In this document: positions 36,373-46,529 of the stretch, one piece after another | Layout of the letters: each line of letters starts with the position of its first letter | Position numbering within the stretch: the first letter of the stretch is position 1 | Source of the DNA: Rickettsiales bacterium | GTDB lineage: Bacteria > Pseudomonadota > Alphaproteobacteria > Rickettsiales > JALZUV01 | Reading direction: 5' to 3' | Assembly: GCA_029252805.1 (NCBI GenBank) | Contig: JAQXAR010000004.1 | Coordinates: forward strand, 1 to 64,000 | Length of the DNA: 64,000 nt | The notes under the pieces: model-generated | The model's database searches: none | Told to the model about the DNA's origin: nothing | The model's input: the letters and a program-made list of their open reading frames with translations, nothing else | Program-made: the position numbers and the translations under genes

Positions 36373-36573
36373 ATGATTAAAAAAAGCCGACAGCATTTAA
36401 CCGATACAGGGGAAGCATATTTCCACCATCAACGCTTTGCGCTGCGCTACGGCTTAAGTTGCTTTGCTGCCGGAATAATGGCGCTCATTCATGGCCTCAT
36501 CCCCGCTTTCTTTCAGACCACCGCAAGCGAGAAAGTAACGGAACTAGCGAATCGAAAAAGAGCCAAGCACTAG
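36373..36573 (+). CDS. DUF6356 family protein
   Basis: A 66-residue protein. The pattern HLTDTGEAYFHHQRFALRYG followed by a hydrophobic helix (FAAGIMALIHGLIPAFF) is the small alphaproteobacterial DUF6356 family, of unknown function. It is probably membrane-associated. The ATG at 36373 is preceded by GAAGGT. It is divergent from the small gene at 36016. Confidence 0.75.
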   Translation: MIKKSRQHLTDTGEAYFHHQRFALRYGLSCFAAGIMALIHGLIPAFFQTTASEKVTELANRKRAKH

Positions 36574-36631
36574 ACCTTGCAGTTAAGGCGCATTGAGCTA
36601 TAACCACCTCAAATATAACTCAGGAGCCCTC

Positions 36632-37282
36632 ATGAAATTTTTTGTTGATACTGCTAACTTAGATGAAATCAAAGAACTCGCCGCAACTGGCTTGCTAGAT
36701 GGTGTAACGACCAACCCATCACTCGTTGCCAAAGAAGGTAAAGAATTCCTACCCTTGCTCAAAGAAATCTGTGAGATCGTTGACGGTCCTGTAAGCGGCG
36801 AAGTGGCGGCAACTGATTTTGAAGGCATGAAACGCGAAGGTGAAAAAATTCTCGCTATCGCTGATAACATCGCCTTGAAACTTCCCCTGACCATGGACGG
36901 TTTGAAAGCATGCAAACATTTCTCAAGCCAAGGTCGCATGGTGAATGTAACGCTTTGTTTCTCAGCGGCACAAGCATTGATGGCGGCTAAAGCCGGCGCG
37001 GCGTTTATCTCTCCCTTCGTTGGACGCTTAGAAGATATCTCGCACGATGGCATGCAGCTCATCGCCGATATCGTACAAATCTACAGCAATTATGATTTCA
37101 ACACTGAAATTCTTGTCGCTTCTATCCGCAGCCCTCTACACTTAGTGGATAGCGCATTGATGGGTGCTGACGTCGCAACGATTCCGCCAAAAGTGATGCA
37201 CCAATTGGTGAAACACCCCCTCACGGATCAAGGCCTAGAAACCTTCCTCGCTGATTGGGCGAAAACCGGCCAAGATATCTAA
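36632..37282 (+). CDS. tal: Transaldolase, small TalC/MipB-type
   Basis: Class I aldolase of about 216 residues, the length of the short transaldolase family. The N terminus [20 protein letters not shown] and the [12 protein letters not shown] block are diagnostic. The Schiff-base lysine is in [15 protein letters not shown] (NIALKLP), and [11 protein letters not shown] follows. It links with transketolase in the pentose phosphate pathway. The ATG at 36632 has CAGGAG 7 nt upstream. Its stop is directly adjacent to the convergent sixA stop. Confidence 0.94.
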   Translation: MKFFVDTANLDEIKELAATGLLDGVTTNPSLVAKEGKEFLPLLKEICEIVDGPVSGEVAATDFEGMKREGEKILAIADNIALKLPLTMDGLKACKHFSSQGRMVNVTLCFSAAQALMAAKAGAAFISPFVGRLEDISHDGMQLIADIVQIYSNYDFNTEILVASIRSPLHLVDSALMGADVATIPPKVMHQLVKHPLTDQGLETFLADWAKTGQDI

Positions 37283-37771
37283 TTAATTTGCAACAAGCAG
37301 CTCGGCGAGTTTCATGCTATCTGGCGTGATATCTTGCCAGCTTGCATGTTCGCTTTGCAGTACTGCACAAGTCGCGGGTGAAAAATTCATCAACGTACTT
37401 GCGCTAAGAATTTGCACCAGGTGGTGCACTCCTGGATTATGACCGATGATCATGACTTTTTGAGCCGTTTCAGGCAAATTATGGATGATATTTAGAATAT
37501 CACCCTCGCTGGCCAAATAGAGTTCATCCAGATGGGTCATCTTAGGGTCACTCGCGCCAATATGCGGCCAAGCCATCTCTAAGGTTTGCTGCGTGCGCTT
37601 GGCGGTAGAGCAGTAAATAGCCTCTGGAATAAAGCCGCTTGCGACAATTTTCTCACCCATTTTAGCTGCATCTTCAAAACCTTTGGCGATTAAGCTTCGA
37701 CCAAAATCTCCGCCACTATCGCTATAGGGCTCGGTCAGAGCATGCCTTAAAATGTAAATCTGCTTCGCCAT
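37283..37771 (-). CDS. sixA: Histidine phosphatase family protein, SixA-like
   Basis: About 162 residues. The phosphoglycerate-mutase-fold signature LRHALTEPYSDS has the catalytic RH pair (residues 9-10), and the second His lies in VMIIGHNPGVHHLVQ. The small size and lack of extra domains match SixA-type phosphohistidine phosphatases. I chose the ATG at 37771 (MAKQIYILRH); the frame reads back across the ppk1 start but without family similarity. It is divergent from ppk1. Confidence 0.87.
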   Translation of the reverse strand: MAKQIYILRHALTEPYSDSGGDFGRSLIAKGFEDAAKMGEKIVASGFIPEAIYCSTAKRTQQTLEMAWPHIGASDPKMTHLDELYLASEGDILNIIHNLPETAQKVMIIGHNPGVHHLVQILSASTLMNFSPATCAVLQSEHASWQDITPDSMKLAELLVAN

Positions 37772-37814
37772 AGACTTGTATCTTTTGCATAAAGGGCGCA
37801 TAGTGTCACGCGCT

Positions 37815-39950
37815 ATGAACCGTTCATCCTTACCTGAAGACAGATACTTTAACCGTGAGCTTTCTTGGCTGGCTTTTAATGCCCGCGTGTTGGAAGAAGC
37901 GGAGAATCCGTACACCCCTCTACTGGAGCGGGTGAACTTCCTCTCCATTTGCGGATCAAACTTAGACGAGTTTGTGATGGTGCGCGTCGCAGGGCTTATG
38001 GACCAACAGCTTTACGGTATTCAGAGCATCTCGATTGATGGAATGACTCCCAAGCAGCAGCTCAAAGGCATGCGTACCGGCATTGCCGAAATCATGCAGC
38101 AGCAGCAGCAATGCTGGATTCAGCTCCGTGGCGAGTTAAGCAAACAGGGTGTCGATGTCATCACGAAAGACGCGCTCTCAAAAGCGGAACTTAACTGGCT
38201 AGCGGAGTATTTTTCGGAAAATATTTTCCCCGTGCTTACGCCGATTGCGATTGATCCGGCACACCCTTTCCCGTTCATTCCAAATTTGGGCATCGCGCAG
38301 CTTTTCACGCTGGAAACACCGAACGGCCGCGATACTCAAACCTCGGTTATCCTGTTTCCGCCGAAGCTACAGCGTTTCGTCACCCTGGCGGATCCAGACG
38401 ATGATGATGAAACCATCCGCATGATTCCAGTTGAAGAAGTGATCGCTCTTTTCATCGACAAGCTTTTCCCCAAATTCAAAATGTTAAATAGCGGAATTAT
38501 CCGCGTCATTCGCGACAGTGATTTAGATATTGAAGATGATGCTGAAGATTTAGTCGGCGGCTTTGAGCGCGCCATTAAACGCCGTCGTCGTGGCCGCGCC
38601 GTGCGCATCAACACGACCAAAGATACCCCGCAAGAGCTGCGCCAATTGGTGATGGAGCAGTTACAAGTCGAAGAGCGTGATATCGTAGCGCTGGAAGATA
38701 TGGTCGGCCTTTCGCATCTGTCCGAATTACTGCAAATAGAACGCCCTGAATGCCGCTACCCACCCTTCACTGTCCGTTTCCCGGAGCGGATTGAAGATTA
38801 TGATGGCAATTGTTTCGCCGCCATTGCCGAAAAGGATATCGTCGTACATCATCCGTATGAAAGCTTCGATGTGGTGGTGCGCTTCGTGCAGCAAGCCGCA
38901 CTCGATCCGGATGTGATCTCGATTAAATCGACGCTGTACCGTACCAGCTCAAACTCGCCGATTGTGGCCGCGCTGATCGAAGCGGCAGAGAATGGGAAGT
39001 CTGTGACCGCTTTGGTCGAACTCAAAGCCCGCTTCGATGAGGAAGCTAATATTCGCTGGGCGCGCGATATGGAGCGCGCTGGCGTGCAAGTCGTGTACGG
39101 ATTCGTCAAACTCAAAACTCACTCCAAAGTGACACTCGTGACCCGCAAAGACGAAACGGGCTTGAAATCCTACGCCCATTTCGGCACCGGCAATTACCAT
39201 CCGAAAACGGCGAAAGTTTATACCGACCTTTCCTTCTTCACCTGCAATGAAACCTTGTGCCGCGACGCTGCTTATCTGTTCAATTTCGTCACCGGCTACG
39301 CGCCACCGCGCGACATGAAGAAATTGGTATTGGCACCGAAAGAACTACGTCCACATTTACTTACTCTCATTAAAAATGAGATTGTGCATGCGACAGAAGG
39401 CCGCCCTGCTTTCATTTGGGCGAAAATGAATGCGTTACTCGATCCTGAGATTATTGATGCGCTTTACATCGCCTCACAAGCAGGCGTGACCATCAACCTT
39501 GTCGTACGCGGCATTTGCAGTTTGAAACCGAGCGTCAAAGGCTTATCGGAAAATATCACGGTGAAATCCATCGTCGGGCGCTTCTTAGAACATTCGCGCA
39601 TCTATGCCTTTGGCGATGGCCATACGTTGCCCTCTGAAGAGGCAAAACTCTATATCTCGTCGGCCGATTGGATGCCGCGTAACTTTGATCGTCGTGTCGA
39701 AGTGCTCGTGCCGATTGAGAATGAAACCGTTCACGCACAAATTCTCGGGCAAATAATGCTGGCTAATTTTAAAGATGAAAAACAAAGTTGGATGTTAGGC
39801 GAAGATGGCATCTACACCCGCATGCCTTACAAAAAGAAAGGCCTGAGTGCGCATGAATATTTCATGACCAATCCGTCGCTTTCGGGCCGCGGAAAAGTGC
39901 TGCAGAAGGCTAAAAGTGCCAGCGGCGATATTTATAAATTAAATGGGTAG
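37815..39950 (+). CDS. ppk1: Polyphosphate kinase 1
   Basis: Makes long-chain polyphosphate reversibly from ATP. About 711 residues, full length. The N-terminal domain FNRELSWLAFNARVLEEA is followed by the head domain. The two phospholipase-D-like catalytic domains hold the autophosphorylated His block (KTHSKVTLVTRK, then HFGTGNYHPKTAKVY), and the second His region is FLEHSRIYAFGDG followed by SADWMPRNFDRRVE. I chose the ATG at 37815, since earlier frames lack similarity. It is divergent from sixA with a 43-nt gap. Confidence 0.97.
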   Translation: MNRSSLPEDRYFNRELSWLAFNARVLEEAENPYTPLLERVNFLSICGSNLDEFVMVRVAGLMDQQLYGIQSISIDGMTPKQQLKGMRTGIAEIMQQQQQCWIQLRGELSKQGVDVITKDALSKAELNWLAEYFSENIFPVLTPIAIDPAHPFPFIPNLGIAQLFTLETPNGRDTQTSVILFPPKLQRFVTLADPDDDDETIRMIPVEEVIALFIDKLFPKFKMLNSGIIRVIRDSDLDIEDDAEDLVGGFERAIKRRRRGRAVRINTTKDTPQELRQLVMEQLQVEERDIVALEDMVGLSHLSELLQIERPECRYPPFTVRFPERIEDYDGNCFAAIAEKDIVVHHPYESFDVVVRFVQQAALDPDVISIKSTLYRTSSNSPIVAALIEAAENGKSVTALVELKARFDEEANIRWARDMERAGVQVVYGFVKLKTHSKVTLVTRKDETGLKSYAHFGTGNYHPKTAKVYTDLSFFTCNETLCRDAAYLFNFVTGYAPPRDMKKLVLAPKELRPHLLTLIKNEIVHATEGRPAFIWAKMNALLDPEIIDALYIASQAGVTINLVVRGICSLKPSVKGLSENITVKSIVGRFLEHSRIYAFGDGHTLPSEEAKLYISSADWMPRNFDRRVEVLVPIENETVHAQILGQIMLANFKDEKQSWMLGEDGIYTRMPYKKKGLSAHEYFMTNPSLSGRGKVLQKAKSASGDIYKLNG

Positions 39951-39962
39951 TTTAAGCCTTAC

Positions 39963-40289
39963 CTATCGATAAGAATCTTCAAGGTTTTCCATTTCATTGA
40001 GCAACGCATGCACATCAATCGTGTCTTCGGCTCCCATAGTAAACACTTCTTCTGCTTGAAGGATTTCTGCATTGACCTCTTGTTGCTCTTGTTTGAGCCG
40101 TCTACCTATTAAGCTATGTAAGTTTGAAACTATAGACTCTAGCGCCTTAATTTGCGGAAGTAGTTCATCCAAATTTCTAGTGTCAGCGCTCTTCAAGGCG
40201 GTATTCATATCGCCATCTAAAAAGGATAAATCTCCCGTTGCCTGACCTTCGAAAGAGGAGCCCATTTCAGTTCTAGATGTAAGTTGCAT
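39963..40289 (-). CDS. Small uncharacterised protein (108 aa)
   Basis: Not recognised. An acidic helical protein with no signal or membrane segment. A central helix (ALESIVSNLHSLIGRRLKQE) and an acidic C terminus suggest a coiled-coil dimer. A GGGAG ribosome-like site precedes the ATG at 40289. It is convergent with ppk1. Confidence 0.55.
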   Translation of the reverse strand: MQLTSRTEMGSSFEGQATGDLSFLDGDMNTALKSADTRNLDELLPQIKALESIVSNLHSLIGRRLKQEQQEVNAEILQAEEVFTMGAEDTIDVHALLNEMENLEDSYR

Positions 40290-40439
40290 TCCAATACTCC
40301 CGATGATTTTTCCTTATCCTTAGAATACCATAAATGATTAATGCTCTTTACTGTTTTAGTGTGAAGATTTTACGACGAAATAGCTAAAGTTTTATCTAAA
40401 AAAACTGGCCTTAAAATCATGCAATCAAGCTATCTGTAG

Positions 40440-40467
40440 TTGCACCTGCCATTTACGCGCTTATAGT
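40440..40467 (+). promoter_or_regulatory. Promoter of mdh
   Basis: TTGCAC (40440-40445) and TATAGT (40462-40467) with a 16-nt spacer ending in ACGCGCT. The predicted start is about 30 nt before the mdh ATG. The sucC promoter has almost the same layout. Confidence 0.6.
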
Positions 40468-40481
40468 GCCCACACATATAG

Positions 40482-41453
<972 letters not shown>

Positions 41454-41473
41454 AGGCAAACTCTCAGTCTCTC

Positions 41474-41501
41474 TTGCACTTCTGCGCTCACGCGCTAGAG
41501 T
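41474..41501 (+). promoter_or_regulatory. Promoter of sucC
   Basis: TTGCAC (41474-41479) and TAGAGT (41496-41501) with a 16-nt spacer, again preceded by CACGCGC. It shares the -35 box, spacer length and spacer end with the mdh promoter, suggesting common regulation or a species-typical promoter. Confidence 0.5.
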
Positions 41502-41536
41502 GACGGGATTGAAACATTTTTAGAAGGTGAAAACCC

Positions 41537-42712
41537 ATGAATATCCATGAATATCAAGCGAAAGCCGTTCTCAAAAAATACGGTGTACGCGTTGGCCGCG
41601 GCCTTCCTGCCTTAAATACCGATGAAGCTGTTGCTGCTGCTAAAGAGCTAGGTGGCAATCTTTGGGTGGTTAAAGCACAAATCCACGCGGGTGGCCGTGG
41701 TAAAGCGGGTGGCGTAAAACTCGCAAAATCAATTGATGAAGTGAAAGCACTTGCTGACGAAATTATGGGTATGACCTTGGTCACGCACCAAACGGGCCCT
41801 GCAGGTCAGAAGGTTCAACGCCTTTATATCGAAGAAGGCTGCGACATTGATAAGGAACTTTACTTCTCCGTCGTGATCGACCGCGATACGAGCTTCGTAA
41901 CTTTCATGGCCTCCACTGAAGGCGGCATGGATATTGAAGCGGTGGCGGAAGAAACTCCGGAGAAAATCGTAACGACTAAGGTTGATCCTGCGAGCGGCTT
42001 CCAACCGTTCCACGCACGTCAGCTTGCATTTGCGCTCAAAATTCCCAAGGAACTAATGGGTGACTTCTACAAATTCTCACAAGGCATTTACGATGCATTC
42101 ATGGGTACTGATGCTTCACAAATTGAGATCAACCCGCTTGTCATTACAAAGGGCAATGAGCTCATTGCTTTGGATGCGAAAATGAATTTCGATCCAAACG
42201 CGCTTTACCGTCAGCCAGAGGTTTTTGCACTGCGCGACGAAGCCGAGGAAGATCCACTCGAGCTAGAAGCGTCTAAATACGACCTCGCTTACATTAAGAT
42301 GGATGGTAAAATTGGCTGTATGGTTAATGGTGCCGGCCTTGCGATGGCGACGATGGATATCATCAACCTCTATGGTTCTGAGCCGGCTAACTTCCTCGAT
42401 GTAGGCGGCGGGGCGACCAAAGAGAAAGTGAAAGAAGCGTTCAAAATCATCATGGGCGATCCGAATGTTGAAGGAATTCTCGTAAATATCTTCGGTGGTA
42501 TTATGCGCTGCGATATTATTGCAGAGGGCGTTGTTGCCGCCTCTCGTGATTTGAACCTTACGGTTCCACTCGTAGTTCGCCTTGAAGGTACCAATGTCGC
42601 AGAAGGCAAGAAGATCATGGCGGAGAGTGGACTTCCAATCCAATCCGGCGATGACCTAGCCGATGCTGCTCGCAAAATTGTGACAGCGGTTGAAGGTAGG
42701 GTGGCTGCGTAA
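41537..42712 (+). CDS. sucC: Succinyl-CoA synthetase beta subunit
   Basis: ADP/GDP-forming ligase of the TCA cycle, 391 residues. The ATP-grasp domain starts [17 protein letters not shown], with [23 protein letters not shown] (metal site) and the C-terminal [27 protein letters not shown] and RLEGTN motifs. A ribosome site (AGAAGGTG) precedes the ATG. The usual partner sucD is absent downstream; a terminator follows instead. Confidence 0.97.
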   Translation: MNIHEYQAKAVLKKYGVRVGRGLPALNTDEAVAAAKELGGNLWVVKAQIHAGGRGKAGGVKLAKSIDEVKALADEIMGMTLVTHQTGPAGQKVQRLYIEEGCDIDKELYFSVVIDRDTSFVTFMASTEGGMDIEAVAEETPEKIVTTKVDPASGFQPFHARQLAFALKIPKELMGDFYKFSQGIYDAFMGTDASQIEINPLVITKGNELIALDAKMNFDPNALYRQPEVFALRDEAEEDPLELEASKYDLAYIKMDGKIGCMVNGAGLAMATMDIINLYGSEPANFLDVGGGATKEKVKEAFKIIMGDPNVEGILVNIFGGIMRCDIIAEGVVAASRDLNLTVPLVVRLEGTNVAEGKKIMAESGLPIQSGDDLADAARKIVTAVEGRVAA

Positions 42713-42740
42713 ACAAAACAGCACCACCCTTAGATAACGA

Positions 42741-42769
42741 AAAAGCCTCCGATTCACGGGGGCTTTTTT
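42741..42769 (+). terminator. Intrinsic terminator after sucC
   Basis: AAAAGCCTCC (42741-42750) pairs with GGGGGCTTTT (one wobble) around GATTCAC and ends in TTTTTT. Confidence 0.85.
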
Positions 42770-42907
42770 AATGCCTTATCACCGTCACGAGAACTTCACA
42801 GTTGGCTTCTTGGAGAAATAGACCGATTGAACGATAGTCGGTGGGTTCACTTTGCTTTTTTACTGTTACAAAATCGCATATTTTTTTAACCAAAAAAAAC
42901 CACTCTT

Positions 42908-43012
42908 ATGAATGATGGATACATTCTAATCATCTTATTTTTATGGATGATTCTAAACATGTTTTTCTGGGGATCTCAAATTGGGAACCCCTGGTGGAAA
43001 CGAAAAAAATAA
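42908..43012 (+). CDS. Possible very small membrane protein (34 aa)
   Basis: An ATG at 42908 opens a 34-residue frame: a polar start, one hydrophobic helix (ILIILFLWMILNMFFW), then GSQIGNPWWKRKK. This looks like a single-pass small membrane protein with a positive tail. There is no clear ribosome site, and its stop lies in the terminator that serves rplI. A second frame from 42943 covers the same DNA and is less protein-like. I see nothing else in the roughly 350-nt gap except terminators and an A/T-rich stretch. Confidence 0.35.
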   Translation: MNDGYILIILFLWMILNMFFWGSQIGNPWWKRKK

Positions 43013-43042
43013 AGGCAGCCACGGAGAAACCGAGCTGCCTTT
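43003..43042 (-). terminator. Intrinsic terminator of the S6-S18-L9 operon
   Basis: AAAGGCAGC (43034-43042 complement) pairs perfectly over 9 bp with GCTGCCTTT (43011-43019 complement). On the minus strand it is followed by TATTTTTTT (43003-43009). Confidence 0.88.
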
Positions 43043-43068
43043 ATTGCATTCTAAGAAAGCGCTTAAAA

Positions 43069-43605
43069 TTAAGCGGCGTCTTCTTCAGAAGTCGTTTCAT
43101 CTGCTGGCGCTTCTACTACTTCTTCTTCCTCTGGTGCATCATCCCACGTTAGGAACTCAGACTCGTTACGTGCGATACGTACCGGCAGAACCACTTCGAT
43201 TTCTGGATGAGGCATAACTTTTACTTCGTAAGAACCAATTTCTTTGATCGAACGCTCAAGAAGCAAGTTCTGACGTGGAATCTCAAAACCTTTTTCAGTT
43301 AGCGCTGCACCAATATCACGTACAGTCACTGAACCATAGAGACGGCCATCATCTGATGCTTGGCGAACCAACTCAACGATGGTGCCCTCAATTTTCTTCG
43401 CAAACTTATCTGCTTCAACCTTACGAGCATCATTTTGCTTCGAGATTTCAGATTTACGTACTTCAAACTCAGCTTTGTTAGCGGCTGTTGCGCGCATCGC
43501 TTTACCTTGTGGAATAAGGTAGTTGCGAGCAAAACCATTTTTCACATTTGCAACATCACCCATACCACCCAAGCGAGCAACGCGTTCTAATAAAATAACT
43601 TCCAT
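43069..43605 (-). CDS. rplI: 50S ribosomal protein L9
   Basis: 178 residues. The N-terminal rRNA-binding domain MEVILLERVARLGGMGDVAN...GFARNYLIPQGKA is diagnostic and is followed by the long connecting helix and the C-terminal domain. An acidic extension of about 30 residues (EEEEVVEAPADETTSEED) makes it longer than the E. coli protein (149), as in many alphaproteobacteria. AAGGAGATA precedes the start. It is the last gene of the rpsF-rpsR-DUF2232-rplI operon. Confidence 0.97.
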   Translation of the reverse strand: MEVILLERVARLGGMGDVANVKNGFARNYLIPQGKAMRATAANKAEFEVRKSEISKQNDARKVEADKFAKKIEGTIVELVRQASDDGRLYGSVTVRDIGAALTEKGFEIPRQNLLLERSIKEIGSYEVKVMPHPEIEVVLPVRIARNESEFLTWDDAPEEEEVVEAPADETTSEEDAA

Positions 43606-43617
43606 GACAATATCTCC

Positions 43618-44544
43618 TTATTTGTCAGATTCACTCTCTGTCCCGCTCCCATAGCGGTTAGACAAAAACTTGGCCTGTTCATACAGACCGGCGCCGATAA
43701 AGCAGAAAACTGGCAAGAATACAAGCACTGTCAGCATATAAACTGCAAACAGCCAGCTCAAACGGTTCGGCCAACCACGTGTCCAAGCATGTAAACGAGC
43801 AGCTCCCATCAAAAAATATGGCAATAATAAGATCATGAAGGCGGTCTTACCGGCAATCTGTATGGCTAAAGTGCTGCTAAAAGAAAGCAACCCAGCGACT
43901 AATATCGCGCCAAAAATCATGATTGAAGGCATAAAGGGAGTCAGCGTCAAGCGATCACGAATCTCACATTTCCAACCCTTCAGCATGAAATTTGCAAAAA
44001 TGGCAAGGCCGTAAAAAGCCAGCACCTGAATCCAGACTCCCATCGCAAAGACAAGGAATGGCGACTCCAAAATAAGATCGCGCGCTTGCTGCATCAAAGG
44101 AGAGATCCCTTCGGGCGGTAGCGGGGGAAGAATCTCAGAAACACTCACCATATCACGCATGGAGACAGCAATCAGCACCCCGACCATCGCTGCGGCATAA
44201 AGGCTGATTCCGGTCAATACGCCGCCAATCGGATACCAACGCTTTGGATCGGAAAGCTGGCTTAAGGCCGCATGCATAAAAAATACCGCCGGAACCGCGT
44301 AAAGCGCAGAATAAATCACCAGTCCCGATAAACCGGTTAGGAAGCACCCCAAAAAGAGTGCGAATAGGGTGGCCATACCGCCGGCACGAGGCCCAGCTGA
44401 TAATCCAACTAAGAAAAGCGGGATAAGCGGCGTGTAAGAAATGAGAAAACTAAAGAACCCACCCCGCACGGCCAGAAAATACAAAAAGGCCGAGACAGCG
44501 CCGCCAGCCAATGAAATTGCGAGAGATTGTTTTTCCTGATCCAT
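43618..44544 (-). CDS. DUF2232 family membrane protein
   Basis: Polytopic membrane protein of 308 residues with about eight hydrophobic segments (for example FLYFLAVRGGFFSFLI, LFALFLGCFLTGLSGLVIYS, MILLLPYFLMGAARL). Its place between rpsR and rplI is typical of alphaproteobacterial DUF2232. The function is unknown. The ATG at 44544 lies only 3 nt after the T run of an intrinsic terminator (44548-44581). The only ribosome-site-like GGAGG is part of the terminator stem. Confidence 0.85.
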   Translation of the reverse strand: MDQEKQSLAISLAGGAVSAFLYFLAVRGGFFSFLISYTPLIPLFLVGLSAGPRAGGMATLFALFLGCFLTGLSGLVIYSALYAVPAVFFMHAALSQLSDPKRWYPIGGVLTGISLYAAAMVGVLIAVSMRDMVSVSEILPPLPPEGISPLMQQARDLILESPFLVFAMGVWIQVLAFYGLAIFANFMLKGWKCEIRDRLTLTPFMPSIMIFGAILVAGLLSFSSTLAIQIAGKTAFMILLLPYFLMGAARLHAWTRGWPNRLSWLFAVYMLTVLVFLPVFCFIGAGLYEQAKFLSNRYGSGTESESDK

Positions 44545-44547
44545 GGT

Positions 44548-44581
44548 AAAAAAAAGGCCTCCACATTTCTGGGAGGCCTTT
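44548..44581 (-). terminator. Terminator/attenuator between rpsR and DUF2232
   Basis: On the minus strand, AAAGGCCTCC (44572-44581 side) pairs with GGAGGCCTTT (44553-44562 side) over 10 bp with a 9-nt loop, followed by eight T residues. The start codon of the next gene comes 3 nt later. It may act as an attenuator that tunes DUF2232-rplI against S6-S18 output. Confidence 0.85.
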
Positions 44582-44587
44582 ATCGTC

Positions 44588-44821
44588 TTATTGACTCACA
44601 AACGGCATTAAAGCAAGAATGCGAGAGCGTTTGATCGCCTGCTTCAGAAGGCGTTGTTTCTTACCAGAAACCGAAGTGATACGGCTTGGCATGATTTTTC
44701 CGCGCTCAGAGACATAACGTGTCAAAGTTTTGACATCTTTATAATCAATCGCCGGAGCTTTTGAATGGCTCAACGGGCAAGTTTTGCGACGTTTAAAGAA
44801 AGTTTTTTGTCCAAATGACAT
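44588..44821 (-). CDS. rpsR: 30S ribosomal protein S18
   Basis: 77 residues. The characteristic [11 protein letters not shown] (residues 8-18), [19 protein letters not shown] and [19 protein letters not shown] motifs are intact. It binds S6 on the 30S platform. A TAAGGAGATATA ribosome site precedes the ATG. It is the second gene of the operon, 12 nt after rpsF. Confidence 0.98.
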   Translation of the reverse strand: MSFGQKTFFKRRKTCPLSHSKAPAIDYKDVKTLTRYVSERGKIMPSRITSVSGKKQRLLKQAIKRSRILALMPFVSQ

Positions 44822-44833
44822 AGTTATATCTCC

Positions 44834-45166
44834 TTAAGCAGCTTCGTCGCGCATCATGATTGATGGCTTGCTGCTATCCATTTCGTCTACTTTAATTTCG
44901 AGGCTACGTAGCGTCTCTTCAGACAAACGTTGCTCAGTACGGTACGCATCAAGAGCCGCTTCAGATGCTTCAATTGAGAGCATCACATAGTGACCTTTGC
45001 GATTTTTATTAATTTCGTAAGCGAGCGGGCGCATGCCCCAACCCTCACGTCTGATGATTTTTGCATCATGCTTTTCCAGCACGGCAATCATGTTATCCGT
45101 CAGTTTTTCGACATCATTTGGCGCCAAATCTTGGCGAGCAATAAATGTGCATTCGTAAAATGCCAT
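44834..45166 (-). CDS. rpsF: 30S ribosomal protein S6
   Basis: About 110 residues. The start MAFYECTFIARQDLAPNDVE and the RREGWGMRPLAYEINKNRKG strand-helix block are diagnostic. I chose the ATG at 45166, which has CAGGAGA upstream; an in-frame upstream start at 45184 would place the ribosome site inside the coding region. It is the first gene of the operon. Confidence 0.97.
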   Translation of the reverse strand: MAFYECTFIARQDLAPNDVEKLTDNMIAVLEKHDAKIIRREGWGMRPLAYEINKNRKGHYVMLSIEASEAALDAYRTEQRLSEETLRSLEIKVDEMDSSKPSIMMRDEAA

Positions 45167-45449
45167 GTTCGTAATCTCCTGCAAATTTGCATCTTAACTC
45201 TAGCCAACCATGGCCAAATGGAAACGCAACATACCCATTTAGCTTGCCAATGCAAGCGTTTTGTCATGTTTTTTATGAAGCCATTTCAACCGCTAAACTT
45301 AAGGCCAGACTTACAAAGCAAGCCTGTCGAGAATTTTGGCGTAAGAAGGCATGGCGCGTGAGTGCCGCTTTAGTGAAAATGAAGTGTAAATAGACATTAG
45401 CAGGGAAAATTCTTGACCCGCTCTTCGCTAAAGCGCAGTACTTACCGTT

Positions 45450-46394
45450 ATGACAAAAGCATTTCTCTTTCCTGGACAGGGATCACAAGCGGTTAGCATG
45501 GGCAAAACCTTATGCGAAGCCTTCGCCGAAGCCAAAGATGTATTCGCCGAAGTGGACGATACTTTAGGCCAGAATCTCTCCACGTTAATGTTTGAGGGGC
45601 CGGTTGAAGAACTCACCCTCACGACCAATGCGCAGCCTGCGATTATGGCAAGCTCGATTGCCGTATGGCGTGTACTAGAAAAACAGTGTGGCGCCAAAAT
45701 TACCGATGCGGCTTATGTTGCCGGTCATTCTTTAGGCGAATATTCCGCACTTTGCGCTGCGGGCACTTTCTCGCTCGCCGATACAGCAAGGCTCCTACGC
45801 ATTCGTGGCGATGCAATGCAGCAAGCCGTTCCAGCCGGAAAAGGTGGCATGGCAGCCATTATCGGACTTGCGACCGAAGCCGTAGAAGATGTGGCACGCA
45901 GCGCCTCTAATGTTGAAGAAATTTGTGTACTCGCCAACTATAATGCACCGGGTCAGGTCGTAATCTCTGGTAATGCAGGCGCAATTGAACGTGCCTGCGA
46001 GCTTGCCAAAGAAGCCGGAGCCAAACGCGCCCTACTCCTTAATGTAAGTGCACCATTCCATTCTCCGCTGATGCAACCCGCCGCCGAACGTATGCGTGAA
46101 GCCTTGGCCGAAGTCGAAATGAAAGATGCCGCCGTACCGGTGATCGCCAATGTAACAGCGGATGCGGTCAAAGAAGCAGGTATGATCCGCAGCTTGCTGG
46201 TAGATCAAGTCACCGGCAGCGTTAAATGGAGCGATTCCGTGCTCGCCTTACATGATAGCGGCGTCACCCACACCGTTGAACTTGGCACAGGCAAAGTCCT
46301 GTCCGGCCTAGTACGCCGCATCGCCAAAGACATCGAAACCAGCAATATTGAAGGCCCAGCAGATATTGAAGGCTTCGCAGCAGCGGCGGCTTAA
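45450..46394 (+). CDS. fabD: Malonyl-CoA:ACP transacylase
   Basis: Loads malonate onto acyl carrier protein for fatty-acid synthesis. 314 residues. [14 protein letters not shown] starts the protein, the nucleophile Ser is in [13 protein letters not shown], the QVVISGN strand is present, and the catalytic His is in [10 protein letters not shown]. It lacks a clear ribosome site before the ATG at 45450. The usual fabG/acpP neighbours are absent; flagellar genes follow. The 265-nt gap before it holds no gene I can support. Confidence 0.96.
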   Translation: MTKAFLFPGQGSQAVSMGKTLCEAFAEAKDVFAEVDDTLGQNLSTLMFEGPVEELTLTTNAQPAIMASSIAVWRVLEKQCGAKITDAAYVAGHSLGEYSALCAAGTFSLADTARLLRIRGDAMQQAVPAGKGGMAAIIGLATEAVEDVARSASNVEEICVLANYNAPGQVVISGNAGAIERACELAKEAGAKRALLLNVSAPFHSPLMQPAAERMREALAEVEMKDAAVPVIANVTADAVKEAGMIRSLLVDQVTGSVKWSDSVLALHDSGVTHTVELGTGKVLSGLVRRIAKDIETSNIEGPADIEGFAAAAA

Positions 46395-46499
46395 AACCAG
46401 CCAAAAAGCATAATCAGCAGGCCATGCCAGCCATGAGCCCACAAAGCGGCGCGCCATCGGAGCGATAGTAGTTGCGCACAGGGCGCAAAAAGCAATTTC

Positions 46500-46515
46500 T
46501 GGCACGATTCTCGCA
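46500..46515 (+). promoter_or_regulatory. Candidate sigma-54 promoter upstream of flgI
   Basis: TGGCAC-GATTC-TCGCA matches the -24/-12 consensus (TGGCAC-N5-TTGCA) with one mismatch, and the GG-to-GC distance is exactly 12. Its predicted start near 46526 would be only about 4 nt before the flgI ATG, so it may serve flgI in a near-leaderless way or be fortuitous. Confidence 0.4.
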
Positions 46516-46529
46516 TAGCTCTACAGGCT

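Noticed and set aside
36304-36396. N-terminal extension of the minus-strand gene at 36016
   Set aside because: It overlaps the start of the divergent DUF6356 gene and has no ribosome site; the TTG at 36303 is better placed.
45187-45393. 68-codon plus-strand frame before fabD
   Set aside because: No ribosome site, composition not protein-like, and it runs through the rpsF promoter region.
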